From assembly GCA_947561715.1 (NCBI GenBank), contig OX387197.1, positions 16,055,001 to 16,119,000 on the forward strand: a stretch of 64,000 nt of DNA, written 5' to 3'. The DNA is from Ascidia mentula (taxonomy: Eukaryota; Chordata; Ascidiacea; Phlebobranchia; Ascidiidae). The position numbers and the translations under genes are program-made. Below, piece after piece: positions 62,083 to 64,000 of the stretch. Positions within the stretch are counted from its first letter, which is position 1; every line of letters begins with the position of its first letter. Below the pieces are notes generated by a model. It ran no database searches. It was not told the DNA's origin and saw only the letters and a list, made by a program, of their open reading frames with translations.

Positions 62083-63262
62083 CGCGAAAAAAACAGAGTC
62101 CAGCCTATGTCTCCCATTGTTAAGTGGGCTTGGGGCTCGAAAAAAACAGAGTCCAGCCTATCCCACCCAGTCTTAACTTCGGCCCTATCTCGCCCATTGT
62201 TAAGTGGGTCGCGAAAAAAACAGAGTCCAGCCTATGTCTCCCATTGTTAAGTGGGCTTTGGGCTCGAAAAAAACAGAGTCCAGCCTATCCCACCCAGTCT
62301 TAACTTCGGCCCTATCTAGCCCATTGTTAAGTGGGTCGCGAAAAAAACAGAGTCCAGCCTATGTCTCCCATTGTTAAGTGGGCTTTGGGCTCGAAAAAAA
62401 CAGAGTCCAGCCTATCCCACCCAGTCTTAACTTCGGCCCTATCTAGCCCATTGTTAAGTGGGTCGCGAAAAAAAAAGAGTCCAGCCTATGTCTCCCATTG
62501 TTAAGTTGGCTTGGGGCTCGAAAAAAACAGAGTCCAGCCAATGTCTCCCATTGTTAAGTGGGCTTGGGGCTCGAAAAAAACAGAGTCCAGCCTATCCCAC
62601 CCAGTCTTTACTTCGGCCCTATCTAGCCCATTGTTAAGTGGGTGGCGAAAAAAACAGAGTTCAGCCTATGTCTCCCATTGTTAAGTGGGCTTGGGGCTAG
62701 AAAAAAAACAGAGTCCAGCCTATCTCACCCAGTCTTAACTTCGGCCCTATCTCGCCCATTGTTAAGTGGGTCGCGAAAAAAACAGAGTCCAGCCTATGTC
62801 TCCCATTGTTAAGTGGGCTTGGGGCTCGAAAAAAACAGAGTCCAGCCTATCCCACCCAGTCTTAACTTCGGCCCTATCTCGCCCATTGTTAAGTGGGTCG
62901 CGAAACAAACAGAGTCCAGCCTATGTCGCCCATTGTTAAGTGGGCTTGGGGCTCGAAAAAAACGGAGTCCAGCCTATCCCACCCAGTCTTAACTTCGGCC
63001 CTATCTAGCCCATTGTTAAGTGGGTGGCGAAAAAAACAGAGTTCAGCCTATGTCTCCCATTGTTAAGTGGGCTTGGGGCTCGAAAAAAACAGAGTCCAGC
63101 CTATCCCACCCAGTCTTAACTTCGGCCCTATCTCGCCCATTGTTAAGTGGGTCGCGAAAAAAACAGAGTCCAGCCTATGTCGCCCATTGTTAAGTGGGCT
63201 TGGGGCTCGAAAAAAACAGAGTCCAGCCTATCCCACCCAGTCTTAACTTCGGCCCTATCTAG

Positions 63263-63329
63263 CCCATTGTTAAGTGGGTCGCGATAAAAACAGCCTATCC
63301 CACCCAGTCTTAACTTCGGCCCTACCTAG
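63263..63329 (+). repeat. Second copy of the 67-bp short monomer
   Basis: This copy is identical to the short unit at 61745-61811, including the GATAAAAACAG and CTACCTAG changes, showing that the rearranged monomer has itself been copied. Confidence 0.85.
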
Positions 63330-64000
63330 CCCATTGTTAAGTGGGTCGCGAAAAAAACAGAGTCCAGCCTATGTCGCCCATTGTTAAGTGGGCTTGGGGC
63401 TCGAAAAAAACAGAGTCCAGCCTATCCCACCCAGTCTTAACTTCGGCCCTATCTAGCCCATTGTTAAGTGGGTCGCGAAAAAAACAGAGTCCAGCCTATG
63501 TCTCCCATTGTTAAGTGGGCTTGGGGCTCGAAAAAAACAGAGTCCAGCCTATCCCACCCAGTCTTAACTTCGGCCCTATCTCGCCCATTGTTAAGTGGGT
63601 CGCGAAAAAAACAGAGTCCAGCCTATGTCTCCCATTGTTAAGTGGGCTTGGGGCTCGAAAAAAACAGAGTCCAGCCTATCCCACCCAGTCTTAACTTCGG
63701 CCCTATCTCGCCCATTGTTAAGTGGGTCGCGAAAAAAACAGAGTCCAGCCTATGTCTCCCATTGTTAAGTGGGCTTGGGGCTCGAAAAAAACAGAGTCCA
63801 GCCTATCCCACCCAGTCTTAACTTCGGCCCTATCTCGCCCATTGTTAAGTGGGTCGCGAAAAAAACAGAGTCCAGCCTATGTCTCCCATTGTTAAGTGGG
63901 CTTTGGGCTCGAAAAAAACAGAGTCCAGCCTATCCCACCCAGTCTTAACTTCGGCCCTATCTAGCCCATTGTTAAGTGGGTCGCGAAAAAAACAGAGTCC

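Larger units (their letters stand above)
1..64000 (+). repeat. Tandem satellite array, ~127-bp monomer, ~500 copies
   Basis: The entire window consists of head-to-tail copies of one bipartite unit of about 127 bp. Every stretch can be assigned to the unit, and the box CCCATTGTTAAGTGGG recurs alternately about every 47 and 80 bp from end to end. All copies face the same way; I saw no inverted monomer. Monomers of 128 bp arise from an eighth A after TCGCG or an extra A in CAGAG (giving CAAGAG). No unique DNA, transposon or gene interrupts the array, and neither edge is present. Single-strand orientation, high identity and size fit eukaryotic satellite DNA maintained by unequal exchange or gene conversion. 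The family is not one I recognise; centromeric, pericentromeric, subtelomeric or sex-chromosome location cannot be decided from sequence alone. The strand given is only the strand as displayed. Confidence 0.98.
32100..64000 (+). repeat. Right variant domain of the satellite array
   Basis: From about 32.1 kb a new set of markers appears: GCCAATGTCTCC (from 32149), GTTGGCTT (from 32423), GTGGCGAAA (from 32560) with the linked GAGTTCAGCC, AAACGGAGTCC (from 36567), GAAACAAAC (from 37783), TATCTCACCC (from about 37600), CGGTCCTAT (from 40294) and CTCGACCATT (from 44330). None was seen to the left. A TAGCGAAA variant is confined to about 33.2-35.4 kb. The domain is also richer in lost-spacer (B-B) junctions. 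Orientation and monomer plan are unchanged. No gene lies in the stretch. Confidence 0.8.

Noticed and set aside
1..64000. More than one hundred apparent ORFs of 65-144 codons on both strands
   Set aside because: They are the same repeat read in different frames; the frame shifts at each 127-bp unit and a stop is met within about two to four units. No domain, start context or codon bias supports coding.
1..64000. CRISPR-like alternation of a ~40-bp repeat and intervening segments
   Set aside because: The intervening segments (4 bp and 31 bp alternately) are themselves repeated in every unit, so they are not unique spacers, and no cas gene is present.
1..64000. A-tract-phased DNA curvature
   Set aside because: The two A7 tracts per unit are spaced 47 and 80 bp, about 4.5 and 7.6 helical turns, so they are not in phase with each other. 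Only the whole unit is near an integral number of turns.
1..64000. Telomeric repeat, rDNA spacer or transposon terminal array
   Set aside because: No telomere-type short repeat, no rRNA gene sequence and no transposon ends or coding parts occur in the window. An rDNA spacer or subtelomeric location outside the window cannot be excluded.
1..64000. Bacterial or phage accessory system hidden in the repeats
   Set aside because: There are no genes, ribosome binding sites with credible frames, terminators or unique sequence. The pattern is that of eukaryotic satellite DNA.

Overview
The whole 64 kb window is one uninterrupted block of tandemly repeated satellite DNA. The unit is about 127 bp (often 128 bp through single-A insertions), giving roughly 500 copies, all in the same orientation. 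I found no gene, RNA gene, transposable element or unique sequence, and neither array edge lies in the window. A uniform head-to-tail array of this size, with no coding sequence, points to a eukaryotic heterochromatic satellite (centromeric, pericentromeric, subtelomeric or sex-chromosome type). I do not recognise the repeat family and cannot name the organism or the chromosomal location.

The monomer has a clear internal plan. A clean copy at 61939-62065 has a 47-bp A half and an 80-bp B half. Both halves open with the same 16-bp box (CCCATTGTTAAGTGGG) and share a second block, G + seven A + CAGAGTCCAGCCTAT. They differ in the connector (TCGC in A, CTTGGGGCTC in B) and in what follows: 4 bp after A, 31 bp after B. 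The 31-bp B spacer carries a degenerate inverted copy of the box core (ACCCA-GT-CTTAAC). The unit therefore looks like an ancestral tandem of about 50 bp in which one copy gained an inverted segment. By hand count the monomer is about 50% GC with five CpGs.

Layout: from 1 to about 31.7 kb the monomers carry one set of diagnostic variants (GTGAGCTT, GTGAAGTGGG, CCTGTGTCTC, TCGCGTAAAAAAC). From about 32.1 kb to the end a different set appears (GCCAATGTCTCC, GTTGGCTT, GTGGCGAAA, GAAACAAAC, AAACGGAGTCC, CGGTCCTAT). Within both domains there is a mosaic of recent duplications: tandem higher-order blocks of 892, 1017, 1020, 2219 and 763 bp, and longer-range copies offset by 1.4, 2.0, 6.2, 7.7, 9.3, 10.2, 15.1, 16.9 and 17.4 kb. 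Irregular monomers (extra A half, lost spacer, lost A or lost B box) join at the homologous boxes, as expected from unequal exchange between half-units.

The apparent reading frames of 65-144 codons are by-products of periodicity. Because 127 = 3x42+1, the reading frame shifts at every monomer, and the same peptide fragments recur in all three frames. I call no coding sequence.
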